Shown here: positions 1 to 7,985 of the stretch, piece by piece
Layout of the letters: the number at the start of each line of letters is the position of its first letter
How positions within the stretch are numbered: position 1 is the first letter of the stretch
Source: Thermomicrobium roseum DSM 5159
Lineage (GTDB): Bacteria > Chloroflexota > Chloroflexia > Thermomicrobiales > Thermomicrobiaceae
NCBI RefSeq assembly: GCF_000021685.1
Contig: NC_011961.1
Coordinates: forward strand, 62,001-126,000
DNA length: 64,000 nt
Direction: 5' to 3'
Translations under genes and position numbers: made by a program
Notes under the pieces: generated by a model
Seen by the model: only the letters and a program-made list of their open reading frames with translations
Database searches by the model: none
Told to the model about the DNA's origin: nothing

Positions 1-341
1 GTTAGAAAATCGCGGATGACGCGGGGGCGCGGCACGGGGGCGAGCAGTCGCACTTCCCCCAGCTGATAGCGTGTTCGCCGACCGAACGCTTCCTCGATGC
101 GCAGGCCCTCCTCGAGAGCCTGGGCTGCGGCCTGCCAGCCCAGTTGACCGTGGCCGAGAAAAGCGACCATGTCGTCGGGAATGAGGAGAGCGGCGAGTCG
201 CTCGGCCTCGCAGCCTGGATCGGTGCGGGCCAGATAGGCTGCATAAGCAGCCTGCAAGTCGACCAGCCAGCCCTCGGCCAGCGCTCCGATCCGACGCACC
301 GGACCAGCCGGGCTCGGCACGGCAAAGGTAGCCAGCTTCAT
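1..341 (-). CDS. Fumarylacetoacetate hydrolase family protein, N-terminal part (cut by window edge)
   Basis: The first 113 codons begin MKLATFAVPSP and contain the FAH-type N-terminal module, ending in LLAPVPRPRVIRDFL, the segment that normally leads into the catalytic FAH fold. The catalytic acidic residues and metal site would lie beyond the window, so the reaction cannot be read. Family members hydrolyse or decarboxylate products of aromatic-ring cleavage, for example acylpyruvates. The ATG overlaps the TGA of the upstream FAD-subunit gene (ATGA), so the two are translationally coupled in the operon that begins near 11.4 kb. The cyclase and FAD-subunit neighbours fit ring-cleavage catabolism. 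That role is inferred. Confidence 0.8.
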   Translation of the reverse strand, partial: MKLATFAVPSPAGPVRRIGALAEGWLVDLQAAYAAYLARTDPGCEAERLAALLIPDDMVAFLGHGQLGWQAAAQALEEGLRIEEAFGRRTRYQLGEVRLLAPVPRPRVIRDFL

Positions 342-1231
342 GCCTCCTCACTCCCTCCCGGATAGAGTCCAGCTCGTTGCGCTGCACGACGCAGAGCGCG
401 GGCAACGAAAACGCGAACCATCTCGCGCCGATACCATGCGCTCGCCCGGAGATCGGAGACCGTCTCGACAGAGCGGGCGTACTCATCAGCAAGCGCTTCG
501 AGGAGCGCGTCCTCGAACGGATGCCCTTGCGCGTGTTCTAAACTCTTGGGAAATCGCTGCGGGCGGTTCCCAGCAGCCCCGACCACGACCTCCAGCCGAG
601 CGATGCGTCCGGCCGCATCGGGAACCACCAGCGCCGCGACACCGAGGGCCGGCCGATCCTCGTGCGAGCGCGTGCGGAATTTGAGATACGCCGCTCCCGA
701 GCCTGGCGGCAACGGTGGTACGTAGACGGCAGTCACCAACTCGTCCGGCTCTCGCACTGTCTGGTAGGCATCCAGAATGAAGTCAGCGACGGGCACGAGG
801 CGCCGGCCACGCACGCTCGCGAGCTCGAGTCTGGCCCCGAGTGCCGCGAGCACGGTCGGCGGATCAGAAGCGGGGTCAGCCTCGCAGAGGTTGCCGACCA
901 GCGTTGCTTGCTCGCGCACGCGGACGTTCGCGACATCCGCGAGCGTTTCGGCGAGCACTGCCCAGTGCGTGCGGACGAGGGGAGAGCGTTCCACTGCTCG
1001 ATGGGAGAGGCCGGCACCGATCACCAAACTGCCGTCTCCGGCGAGCGCGAGTTCCTGTAAGGGCGTCACGCGACGCAGCCTGACCAGCCAACGTGGCTGA
1101 ATGAGGCCGCTCCGGAGCGTCAGCGTGACCCAGACGCCACCGGCGACGACAGTGGCTGCATCACCTGCTTCGGCGAGGAGGGAGAGTACCTCGTCCAGTG
1201 TCGCTGGAGCGATGACCGCGCAGTCAGCCAT
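338..1231 (-). CDS. CoxM/XdhB-type FAD-binding subunit of a molybdenum hydroxylase
   Basis: 297 aa, the usual length for the medium subunit of the xanthine dehydrogenase/CO dehydrogenase family, which carries electrons from the Fe-S subunit to an acceptor through FAD. Two FAD motifs are visible: AGG at residues 30-32 followed by a hydrophobic stretch, and TLVGNLCEADPASD at 110-123. The C-terminal third matches the CO_deh_flav_C layout (YLKFRTRSHED, then VVGAAGNRP). The start lies inside the end of the HD-like gene (8-nt overlap), and the stop overlaps the FAH start. The large molybdopterin and small 2Fe-2S subunits are not in this window; they may lie beyond base 1. The substrate is unknown, probably an aromatic or heterocyclic compound. 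Confidence 0.85.
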   Translation of the reverse strand: MADCAVIAPATLDEVLSLLAEAGDAATVVAGGVWVTLTLRSGLIQPRWLVRLRRVTPLQELALAGDGSLVIGAGLSHRAVERSPLVRTHWAVLAETLADVANVRVREQATLVGNLCEADPASDPPTVLAALGARLELASVRGRRLVPVADFILDAYQTVREPDELVTAVYVPPLPPGSGAAYLKFRTRSHEDRPALGVAALVVPDAAGRIARLEVVVGAAGNRPQRFPKSLEHAQGHPFEDALLEALADEYARSVETVSDLRASAWYRREMVRVFVARALRRAAQRAGLYPGGSEEA

Positions 1232-1841
1232 CGCACGACCTTTCGCGAGCGACCACGGTTGCCTCGACTGCTCTACCGGTGCGCTCTTCCAGGCGCGCCA
1301 GCGCGGCGGCTAGTAGGGGGCGTGCCAGCTCGCGCGCTCGCGGCAAACGGATCCGCTCCGCCATGTAACGGAAATGGCGAGCGACGAGCTCCGGCGTAAA
1401 ACCACGCTCGCCACTCAGGCCGAAGGCGATGAACCGATCCACATTGACTTCGAGAAACGACAGGGAATCAGCGGCTTGGAGGAGATCAGCTTCCGGCCAG
1501 CCACCCCACTCGTGCACGGCGACGAGATCACGGACCGCGCGAACCAGTGTCGGGTCCGCGCCTTGCTCCTCGAGCCAGGCGGCGACGATGCGGGCCGAGC
1601 GTTCCTGATGTTGCGCTTCGTAGGAACGATCGGGAATCCCGCGTCGAGCATCCATCACTGGCGAGTCCGGTCCGGGGAAATGGCGCTCCATGTCATGGGT
1701 GAGTGTCGCCAACCGGAGCGCCAGATCCGCCTGCGGAGCGAGCAGGAAGAGCCAGTCGAGTGCCCGGTAGAGATGCAGGGCGTTCCAGTAGGGTGCGACC
1801 CAGCTGCGTGCCCGCTCGAGGAGTTCTCCATCACCAGACAT
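1224..1841 (-). CDS. HD-domain-like protein (putative metal-dependent hydrolase)
   Basis: 205 aa, all-helical in appearance. The pattern His23, His49-Asp50 (TLTHDMERHF), His78, His110 and Asp125 (AADSLSFLE) resembles the metal ligands of HD-superfamily phosphohydrolases, although the family cannot be named with certainty. It follows the ATP-grasp gene by 15 nt and overlaps the FAD-subunit gene by 8 nt, so it belongs to the catabolic operon. A phosphohydrolase next to an orphan PEP-synthase-type nucleotide-binding domain suggests they may act on the same phosphorylated metabolite or protein; this is speculation. It could also be a structural HD-like protein without activity. Confidence 0.6.
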   Translation of the reverse strand: MSGDGELLERARSWVAPYWNALHLYRALDWLFLLAPQADLALRLATLTHDMERHFPGPDSPVMDARRGIPDRSYEAQHQERSARIVAAWLEEQGADPTLVRAVRDLVAVHEWGGWPEADLLQAADSLSFLEVNVDRFIAFGLSGERGFTPELVARHFRYMAERIRLPRARELARPLLAAALARLEERTGRAVEATVVARERSCDG

Positions 1842-1856
1842 CGGCTGCTCCTCTCC

Positions 1857-2828
1857 TCAGGCGAGCGTCGTGATCGGGCGACTCTGCAGGACAAAAAGCT
1901 CGCCGCCAGCGATGGCCCACTCGACGTCCTGCGGCACTCCAAAGAAGGCCTCGACCCGAACAGCCAAGTCGACGAGCGCCGCACGCTCGGCCTCGCTGAG
2001 CACCGGCAACCGCTGTTGTTCCTCGGGCACCGCGAGAGCGATGAGACCACCGGTTGCGCCCCGCCCCAGCATCTGCGTTTTGGGCGGGACGAAGCAACGC
2101 AGGAGGCGTCCACTCCCACGCTCGATCTCGTAGTGGTCCGGCGTCACTTCTCCCGAGACGAGCGCCTCGCCGAAGCCCCACACTGCCTCGACGACCAGGA
2201 CATCGGGCCGGCGCTGCACAGGATCGACAGTGAAGAGGACTCCAGCCTTCTCGGGCACCACGAGCTGCTGCACGACGACCGCGAAGGCAAGATCGTCGAG
2301 CGACCCCTTGCGGGCACGGTAGAAGAGCGCTCGTGGGCTGAAGAAGGAGGCCCAGCAGGCGCGGATACGCGCGAGCACGTCGTCCACACCGCGGACATCG
2401 AGGAACGTCTCTTGCTGCCCAGCGAAGGAGGCCTGCTGAGAATCCTCCGCGACCGCACTGGAACGGACCGCGACCGGAATCGCCTCGCCATGTCCGAGTT
2501 CGGCATAGGCGCCAGCGACGGCAGCATCGAGTTCCAGTGGAAGGGGCTGTGTGAGAATGAGCTCTTGGATGTCCGCTGCCACGTCCTCGAGCGCACGGCG
2601 CTCGGTGGGGTCGACGCGCTGGAGCAGCGCGCGAATGCGAGCGTCGATCCCGTTCTCGGCGAGAAAGGCAGCGAAAGCCGCGCTGGTCACCACGAAGCCC
2701 GGCGGGACCGGCAGATCAGCAGCGGCCAGGCGGGCGAGGCTTGCCCCCTTGCCACCAGCCTGGTGGACGTCGGTACAGGCCGGATCGTGGAACCAGCGGA
2801 CGAGAGCAACGGTCGCCGCACGACTCAT
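1857..2828 (-). CDS. Stand-alone PEP synthase/PPDK N-terminal ATP-grasp domain protein
   Basis: 323 aa, start chosen at MSRAATVALV because the upstream part of the frame overlaps the cyclase gene. It shows the nucleotide-binding domain of phosphoenolpyruvate synthase and pyruvate phosphate dikinase: AGGKGASLARL at 24-34, VRSSAVAEDS at 121-130, FAGQQETFLDV, and the typical domain end VEWAIAGGELFVLQSRPI. The protein stops there. The phosphohistidine swivel domain and the PEP/pyruvate TIM barrel of full-length enzymes (about 800-900 aa) are absent, so it cannot run the normal cycle alone. It may phosphorylate a His domain or small substrate supplied by another gene. It sits 5 nt downstream of the cyclase gene in the operon. 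Confidence 0.82.
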   Translation of the reverse strand: MSRAATVALVRWFHDPACTDVHQAGGKGASLARLAAADLPVPPGFVVTSAAFAAFLAENGIDARIRALLQRVDPTERRALEDVAADIQELILTQPLPLELDAAVAGAYAELGHGEAIPVAVRSSAVAEDSQQASFAGQQETFLDVRGVDDVLARIRACWASFFSPRALFYRARKGSLDDLAFAVVVQQLVVPEKAGVLFTVDPVQRRPDVLVVEAVWGFGEALVSGEVTPDHYEIERGSGRLLRCFVPPKTQMLGRGATGGLIALAVPEEQQRLPVLSEAERAALVDLAVRVEAFFGVPQDVEWAIAGGELFVLQSRPITTLA

Positions 2829-2833
2829 CGCTC

Positions 2834-3556
2834 CTACTCCTCGACGATGGCGACCGCGCGGACGGGTGCCGCCGTGGTGCCGACCCATTTGATGGGGAAG
2901 GCGGCGACCTTGAAACCGTACGGTCGCGGGATCTGGTCGAAGTTGGTCATGTTCTCGATGTGATAGTACTCGCGTTCGCGCATGACGAGATGCGCTTCCC
3001 AAAACTGCTTGCGCTCGAACATCGCCCAGACCGGTGGGTCGAACGTAATCGCATCGATCCCCATCACCTTGATGCCCTGGTCGATGAGCCAGAGCGTCGC
3101 TTCGCGAGTCATGCCACAGTGGTCGGTGAGATAGCGTTGCTCGTTCTGGTACGCTCCAGCCCCTGTCCAGATGAGGACGATATCGAGCGGCTTGAGGCGA
3201 TACCCGATCTTGTCGAGAGCCTCGCGAATCTCCGCGGCAGTGATGCCGGAGCCCTTTTCCTTATGACGGAAGTCGAGGAGCACGCCATCGGCGTAACAGT
3301 ACTCGAGCGGGATCCCTTCGGGGCCCGGCGCTTCGGCGACCAAATGCTTGCGGGCATCGATGTGTGTCCCCACGTGGTCGTTGAGTTCGAGCCGGTAACT
3401 CGCGGTGAGCCAGGTCGCACCGTACTGGGCGGCGCCGATCCGCTCGGCGAACTCTTCCCACGACTCGTGCATCTCGATCTTCGGTGGTGGAACACGGGGA
3501 AAGGTCATCATCTCGTTGTGCACCGGCATGGAAAGATCGATCAGCTTGACACCCAC
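2834..3556 (-). CDS. Cyclase family protein (kynurenine-formamidase-like metal hydrolase)
   Basis: 240 aa from a GTG start preceded by AAAGGAG; the frame is open further upstream but would overlap the GntR gene. The Cyclase family metal motif HVGTHIDARKH occupies 61-71, giving the His-x-Gly-Thr-His-x-Asp ligands, and the final segment PIKWVGTTAAPVRAVAIV is the family's usual end. Members hydrolyse amide or lactone bonds, for example N-formylkynurenine or isatin, or act on polyketide-like acids. The gene starts 16 nt after the GntR stop. Co-operonic FAH and molybdenum hydroxylase subunits point to breakdown of an aromatic or heterocyclic compound. The exact substrate is not deducible. Confidence 0.85.
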   Translation of the reverse strand: MGVKLIDLSMPVHNEMMTFPRVPPPKIEMHESWEEFAERIGAAQYGATWLTASYRLELNDHVGTHIDARKHLVAEAPGPEGIPLEYCYADGVLLDFRHKEKGSGITAAEIREALDKIGYRLKPLDIVLIWTGAGAYQNEQRYLTDHCGMTREATLWLIDQGIKVMGIDAITFDPPVWAMFERKQFWEAHLVMREREYYHIENMTNFDQIPRPYGFKVAAFPIKWVGTTAAPVRAVAIVEE

Positions 3557-3572
3557 GAACGTGCTCCTTTCG

Positions 3573-4286
3573 TCAGGAACTCTGCTGTGGTTCCGGATCT
3601 TCACGCGACAAGGCTTCGTACACCCACCGACCCGGCTCCTCGATGTGGCGACGCATAGCAGCCTCGGCACGATCAGGATCGCGCGCACGCAGCGCTTCCA
3701 GGATCGGTTCGTGCCGCGCAGCGAGGCCTTCGATAGCCCGGCGGTGAATGGAAAACGTCAGAAAAGTGGTCGTCGCTAAACTCAAGCTGGTCCAAAACTG
3801 CTCGAGCAGGCGGTTTCCCGAGGCTTCGACGATGATGCGATGGAAGGCGATATCAGCCTCGATCGCCGTCCCTTCGTCGCCGAGTTCACTGGCTTCCCGC
3901 ATGCGGTCGATCTGCTCTTCGAGGGCGAGCAGCTGCTCGGTGGTGATGCGCGTGGCAGCAGCGCGAGCCGCGACACCTTCGATCGCTGCTCGGATCGGAT
4001 AGATCTGCACGAGTTCCTCGTGGGTGAACGCACGGACGCGCGTGCCGCGAAACGGTTCGCTGGTGACGAAGCCGAGGAGTTCGAGATCACGCAGTGCTTC
4101 GCGGACAGGGGTCTGGCTCACGCCGAGGTCCTGCGCGATCCGCGTTTCGATGATCCGGTCACCCGGCCTGAGCTGACCGCGCAGGATGGCATCGATGAGA
4201 TACTCCTTGATTTCTTCGCGCAGCACTCGACGGACGATGGGGCGCGGGAGCGAGCGATCGGGCCGTGTGATCTGTCTCTGCGACAT
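3573..4286 (-). CDS. GntR-family regulator, FCD (FadR) type
   Basis: 237 aa. The N-terminal winged helix spans about residues 20-85 (LRPGDRIIETRIAQDLGVSQ, then TPVREALRDLELLGFV), followed by an FCD ligand domain with metal-site signatures (EADIAFHRIIVEASGN). FCD regulators usually sense carboxylic or sugar acids and repress an adjacent catabolic operon. The gene is internal to the minus-strand operon and has its own candidate promoter (4335-4363) with a 14-bp palindrome just downstream. A related near-palindrome overlaps the -10 of the main operon promoter at 11.4 kb, so it probably controls both itself and the transporter and catabolic genes. Confidence 0.9.
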   Translation of the reverse strand: MSQRQITRPDRSLPRPIVRRVLREEIKEYLIDAILRGQLRPGDRIIETRIAQDLGVSQTPVREALRDLELLGFVTSEPFRGTRVRAFTHEELVQIYPIRAAIEGVAARAAATRITTEQLLALEEQIDRMREASELGDEGTAIEADIAFHRIIVEASGNRLLEQFWTSLSLATTTFLTFSIHRRAIEGLAARHEPILEALRARDPDRAEAAMRRHIEEPGRWVYEALSREDPEPQQSS

Positions 4287-4313
4287 CAGCCGCCTCGCTG
4301 TTCTTTGAATATC

Positions 4314-4327
4314 GAGAATCGATTCTC
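4314..4327. promoter_or_regulatory. Perfect 14-bp palindrome, candidate GntR operator
   Basis: GAGAATCGATTCTC is exactly self-complementary. It lies between the -10 of the candidate internal promoter and the GntR start, where a bound dimer would block transcription. It matches 11 of 14 positions of GATAATCGATAATC at 11390-11403 (minus-strand reading), which overlaps the -10 of the main operon promoter. Confidence 0.55.
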
Positions 4328-4334
4328 CATGATC

Positions 4335-4363
4335 AGCTTACCCGTTTCGATACCTGCCGTCAA
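4335..4363 (-). promoter_or_regulatory. Candidate sigma-70 promoter for the GntR gene
   Basis: On the minus strand TTGACG (4358-4363) is followed by 17 nt and TAAGCT (4335-4340). It overlaps the last codons of the TIM-barrel gene and would give an internal transcript for the regulator and the catabolic genes after it. The 14-bp palindrome starts 7 nt downstream of the -10. Confidence 0.5.
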
Positions 4364-5205
4364 GCGCTGGCTGGGCGGAGCGCCTTGAAACGCTGCATCG
4401 TTTCCACCATGGCCCGCTCGGTCGGGAGCCGCTCGACACTGGACGCCCCGAAGAAGCCGACCACGCCACGCGTCCGCTCGAGCACGTAGGCCACGTCCTC
4501 CGGTTCGGCGATCGGACCGCCGTGACAAAGAACGATGACGTCCGGATTCACGGACTTCGCCGCATCGCACATCGCTTGCACACGCTCGACCGCTTCGTCG
4601 AGCGTCAAGGCTGTCCTGGCCCCGATCATTCCCTTGGTGGTGAGACCGACATGCGGCACGATGATATCCGCTCCCGCCTCGGCCATGGCGCGCGCTTGGT
4701 CGGGATCGAACACGTACGGGGCAGTCAGCATGTCCAGTTCGTGCGCGAGGCGGATCATCTCGATCTCCAGATCGAACCCCATCCCCGTTTCCTCGAGGTT
4801 CTGTCGGAAGACCCCGTCGATGAGCCCGACGGTCGGGAAGTTCTGGACGCCGACGAAACCCATCTCCTTGAGCTGCCGCAAGAAGACCGGCATGAGGCGG
4901 AAAGGATCGGTTCCACAGACGCCAGCGAGGACGGGGGTATGGCGCACGACCGGCAACACTTCGGCCGCCATCTCGACGACGATCGCATTGGCATCACCGT
5001 ATGGCATGAGTCCAGCCAGGGATCCCCGACCGGCCATGCGATAGCGGCCGGAGTTGTAGATGATGATGAGATCCGCTCCCCCTGCCTCGGCACACTTGGC
5101 GGACAAGCCGGTGCCGGCCCCTGCTCCGATGATCGGTCGCCCCTCGGCCAGGGTCTGCCGGAGCTTGGCGAGTGCTTCGGCGCGTGTCATCGGACGCCAG
5201 CTCAT
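4360..5205 (-). CDS. Phosphoenolpyruvate hydrolase-like TIM-barrel protein (Tm-1 C-terminal-like)
   Basis: 281 aa TIM-barrel protein of the PEP_hydrolase/signal-transduction family. Diagnostic stretches are GRPIIGAGAGTGLSAKCAE near residue 22, LIIIYNSGRYRM, PVLAGVCGTDPF, GVQNFPTVGLIDG and VIVLCHGGPIAEPEDVAYVL. RBS GGAGGGTGAG directly precedes the ATG. It lies 19 nt after the Tm-1-like gene. In plants the two modules are fused in one protein (tomato Tm-1), and in bacteria they are commonly adjacent. This supports a joint function, probably an ATP-dependent step on a small carboxylate, but the reaction is not established by anything seen here. Confidence 0.85.
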   Translation of the reverse strand: MSWRPMTRAEALAKLRQTLAEGRPIIGAGAGTGLSAKCAEAGGADLIIIYNSGRYRMAGRGSLAGLMPYGDANAIVVEMAAEVLPVVRHTPVLAGVCGTDPFRLMPVFLRQLKEMGFVGVQNFPTVGLIDGVFRQNLEETGMGFDLEIEMIRLAHELDMLTAPYVFDPDQARAMAEAGADIIVPHVGLTTKGMIGARTALTLDEAVERVQAMCDAAKSVNPDVIVLCHGGPIAEPEDVAYVLERTRGVVGFFGASSVERLPTERAMVETMQRFKALRPASA

Positions 5206-5224
5206 CTCACCCTCCTTTCCTGCT

Positions 5225-6463
5225 TCAGCTCGCCGCCTCGGCTGGCTGCTGAGCTCGGATCAGCTCATCGAGTCGGGCAGCCATTGCCCGGGCGAAGGCC
5301 GGATCGTTGATATCCGTGTCCCACTCGTGGACTTCGATATGTGGAGCGAGATTTGCTTCGAGCGCCTCGATGAGTGCCTGATCAGCTTCCGGATCGTAAA
5401 ACGGTTTCCCCTCGACGTCGATGGCCGAGAAGCCACGCTTGGGGATGAAGACAGCAACCGGTCCCTTGGCAGCATTGAGCTTGCGCGCGATGATGCGGCC
5501 GAGCTCGGCACATTCCTCTCGCGTCGTACGCATGAGCGTGACGGTCGGGTTGTGCTGGTACAGCCGACGGTGGCGGAAGCGCTCCGGCACCGTCTCGAGC
5601 GGCCCGAAATTCACCATGTCCAAGGCGCCCAGCGAAACCACCTGCGGGATCCCCATCGCCCCGGCCGCCTCGAGGCGCTCCGGTCCAGCGGAAAGCACAC
5701 CGCCGACCAGTTCGTCGGCCAGTTCGGTCGTGGTGATGTCCAAGACGCCGGCGAGGAAACCACCCTTGACGAGGTTCTCCATCGCTTGACCACCGGTCCC
5801 GGTCGCATGGAAGACCAGGACCTCGTAGCCACGCCCTTCCAGTTCCTTGCGCGCCTCCGTCACACAAGGCGTCGTCACGCCGAACATCGTCGCCCCGATG
5901 AGCGGCTTGCTCGGAGCACTGGGGCGGAAAGTCTCGTAGGCCTGGGCCATGCCAGCGATCGCAGCCGCGGCATTGGTGAGGATCCGCTCGCTGATCCGGT
6001 TGATGCCGGCGATGTCGACTACCGGATAGAGCATGGCGATATCGCTCGCGCCAACATAAGGTCGCGTATCGCCCGAGGCGAGCGTGGAGACCATGAGTTT
6101 GGGGACACCGATCGGAAGGGCCCGCATCGCGGTCGTTGCCAGGGAGGAGCCGCCGGAGCCGCCGAGGGCGAGGATACCGTGCAGACGGCCGGCCCGATAC
6201 AAGTCGAGCACGATGGCGGTCGCGCCTCGCGCCATCGTCGCGATAGCTGCCCCGCGGTCACCGCGCGCTGCGAGCTCAGCGACATCGGCGCCAGCTGCGC
6301 GGGCGACCTCTTCGCGAGAGATATCGGGTGCCGCCTGCGGCGCACCGAGCACGCCGGCATCGATCAGGAGAACCTCACAGCCGCGTTCGCGCAGGCGCTG
6401 GCGGAGAAACTCGTACTCCACTCCCTTCGTATCGAGCGTTCCGATCAGGACAACGGTCGGCAT
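5225..6463 (-). CDS. Tm-1-like ATP-binding domain protein (UPF0261)
   Basis: 412 aa, the usual UPF0261 length. The N-terminus LIGTLDTKGVEYEFLRQRL, the glycine-rich LALGGSGGSSLATTAM near residue 95, the STLASGDTRPYVGASDI segment and the C-terminal HEWDTDINDPAFA are characteristic of the family. The tomato homologue's N-terminal half binds ATP and viral replicase; the bacterial role is uncharacterised. It sits directly after livF (12 nt) and before the TIM-barrel partner, so it shares the operon of a small-molecule importer and degradation enzymes. This favours a catabolic over a defence role here. Confidence 0.88.
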   Translation of the reverse strand: MPTVVLIGTLDTKGVEYEFLRQRLRERGCEVLLIDAGVLGAPQAAPDISREEVARAAGADVAELAARGDRGAAIATMARGATAIVLDLYRAGRLHGILALGGSGGSSLATTAMRALPIGVPKLMVSTLASGDTRPYVGASDIAMLYPVVDIAGINRISERILTNAAAAIAGMAQAYETFRPSAPSKPLIGATMFGVTTPCVTEARKELEGRGYEVLVFHATGTGGQAMENLVKGGFLAGVLDITTTELADELVGGVLSAGPERLEAAGAMGIPQVVSLGALDMVNFGPLETVPERFRHRRLYQHNPTVTLMRTTREECAELGRIIARKLNAAKGPVAVFIPKRGFSAIDVEGKPFYDPEADQALIEALEANLAPHIEVHEWDTDINDPAFARAMAARLDELIRAQQPAEAAS

Positions 6464-6475
6464 CGGGCCCTCCCT

Positions 6476-7210
6476 TCAAGCAGCCTGCCAGGCGCTCACA
6501 CCGAGATAGCGCTGTTGACGCTCCGGATCACCCAAGAGTTCCGCTGCACTCGTCTCCCAGACGATCCGACCAGACAGCATGATGGCGATCCGCGAGGCGA
6601 CCGCCGTCGCGACCGCCAGTCGCTGTTCCACCAGCAGAATCGCCAGACCGTCCTGCGCCAGGTGCCGGAGCGTGGTGACCAGCTGCTCGACGATGACTGG
6701 AGCGAGCCCCTCGGACGGTTCGTCCATGATCAGGAGCCGCGGGTTCGTCAGCAGAGCACGGGCGATCGCCAGCATCTGCTGCTCGCCACCCGAGAGGGTA
6801 CCGGCCGGCTGACGCCGGCGTTCAGCGAGGCGAGGGAACAGGGTATAGATTCGCTCCTCCGTCCACGGCTCGCCACCGTCGGCGCGTCGTCGCCGGGGTA
6901 CGAGCCGGAGATGCTCCTCGACGGTGAGCGAGGGGAAGATGCGGCGTCCTTGCGGCACATAGGCGATGCCCAGCGCTGCAATGCGATGAGGCGGTTTCCC
7001 GACGAGCTCCTGGCCAGCGAAGCGGATCGAGCCGCGGACTGTCGGCAACAGCCCTGTCACGGCCAGACACAGCGTCGTCTTCCCCATCCCGTTGCGCCCG
7101 AGGAGCGCGAGCGGCTCCTGCCCGACCGTGAGTTCAACACCCTGCAGGACATGGCTCTGACCATAGTACGCATGAAGATCGCGGATCGAGAGAAGCGGCT
7201 CGTCAGGCAT
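6476..7210 (-). CDS. livF: ABC importer ATPase, LivF type
   Basis: 244 aa cytoplasmic ATPase of the branched-chain amino acid (HAAT) importer family. Walker A LLGRNGMGKTTL lies near residues 36-47, with signature LSGGEQQMLAIAR and Walker B LLIMDEPSEGLAP, the SEGLAP form being typical of LivF. It overlaps livG by 8 nt. With livG it powers the LivH/LivM channel. HAAT systems in this family also import aromatic acids, urea and amides, so the substrate should be sought among the catabolic genes downstream and not assumed to be leucine. Confidence 0.93.
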   Translation of the reverse strand: MPDEPLLSIRDLHAYYGQSHVLQGVELTVGQEPLALLGRNGMGKTTLCLAVTGLLPTVRGSIRFAGQELVGKPPHRIAALGIAYVPQGRRIFPSLTVEEHLRLVPRRRRADGGEPWTEERIYTLFPRLAERRRQPAGTLSGGEQQMLAIARALLTNPRLLIMDEPSEGLAPVIVEQLVTTLRHLAQDGLAILLVEQRLAVATAVASRIAIMLSGRIVWETSAAELLGDPERQQRYLGVSAWQAA

Positions 7211-7982
7211 ACCCGCCCCCCAGGTAGACCTGCTGGACGATCGGATTGGCAGCGATCTCCTCCGGCGTCCCCTCGGCGATCACGCTGCCCTCGTGCAGGA
7301 CCGTCACCCGCTGCGCGACCTGGAATGCCACATCCATGTCATGCTCGATGAGCAGGACCGTCATACCAGGATCGAGCGCGAGCAGAAGGGTAGTGAGGTG
7401 CTCGCGCTCTCCCGGCGAGAGCCCGGCGGCGGGCTCGTCCAGCAGAAGGAGACGCGGGCGACTGGCCAGCGCCATTCCGAGCTCGAGCTGCCGTTGTTCC
7501 CCGTGGGAAAGGGCACCAGCCAGTGCCCGCAGGGCATGAGAAAGTCCGACTTGCTCGGCGAGCGCTGCCACCTCCTGGAACTCCGGATCAGTGCGACGCG
7601 GGAGCCGCACGCTCAACCGCCAGGGGCGAACGCCGCGGAGCGCAAGATAAAGGTTCTCGGCCACGCTCAACCGCGGGAAGACGAGCGGCGTCTGGTATGT
7701 TCGCGCCAGCCCCAGCCGGATCCGCTGGTATGGGGGAAGGGTCGTCACATCGCGACCGAAAAAGCGGATCGTTCCATTCGTCGGGCGGAGGTCTCCGGTG
7801 ATCAGGTTGAAGAGCGTCGTTTTGCCGGCGCCGTTCGGCCCGATGATGGCTCGCCGCTCGCCTGGCTCCAGCGCGAACGAGACATCGCGCACCGCGACGA
7901 GACCGCCGAAACGGCGACTCACGCCCTGGAGTTCCAGGGCATGAGCCGCTGTGTGCGGACGGTGCAGCTCGATCGCCACCAT
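7203..7982 (-). CDS. livG: ABC importer ATPase, LivG type
   Basis: 259 aa. Walker A IGPNGAGKTTLF lies near residue 50. The signature is SHGEQRQLELGMAL, the LivG-like variant of LSGGQ. Walker B LLLDEPAAGLSP is followed by LLIEHDMDVAFQVAQRV. The C-terminal tail IAANPIVQQVYLGGGYA matches the LivG end that contacts the permeases. It starts 3 nt after the binding-protein gene stop and overlaps livF, consistent with stoichiometric expression. Confidence 0.93.
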   Translation of the reverse strand: MVAIELHRPHTAAHALELQGVSRRFGGLVAVRDVSFALEPGERRAIIGPNGAGKTTLFNLITGDLRPTNGTIRFFGRDVTTLPPYQRIRLGLARTYQTPLVFPRLSVAENLYLALRGVRPWRLSVRLPRRTDPEFQEVAALAEQVGLSHALRALAGALSHGEQRQLELGMALASRPRLLLLDEPAAGLSPGEREHLTTLLLALDPGMTVLLIEHDMDVAFQVAQRVTVLHEGSVIAEGTPEEIAANPIVQQVYLGGGYA

Positions 7983-7985
7983 CGC

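Noticed and set aside
1374..2963. Long open plus-strand frame opposite the HD-like and ATP-grasp genes
   Set aside because: It is the antisense of convincing genes with complete motifs, has no ribosome site and no family pattern; long antisense frames are expected at this GC content.
5060..7351. 763-codon plus-strand frame opposite the Tm-1-like and livF genes
   Set aside because: Antisense of three recognisable genes; low-complexity Arg/His-rich translation.
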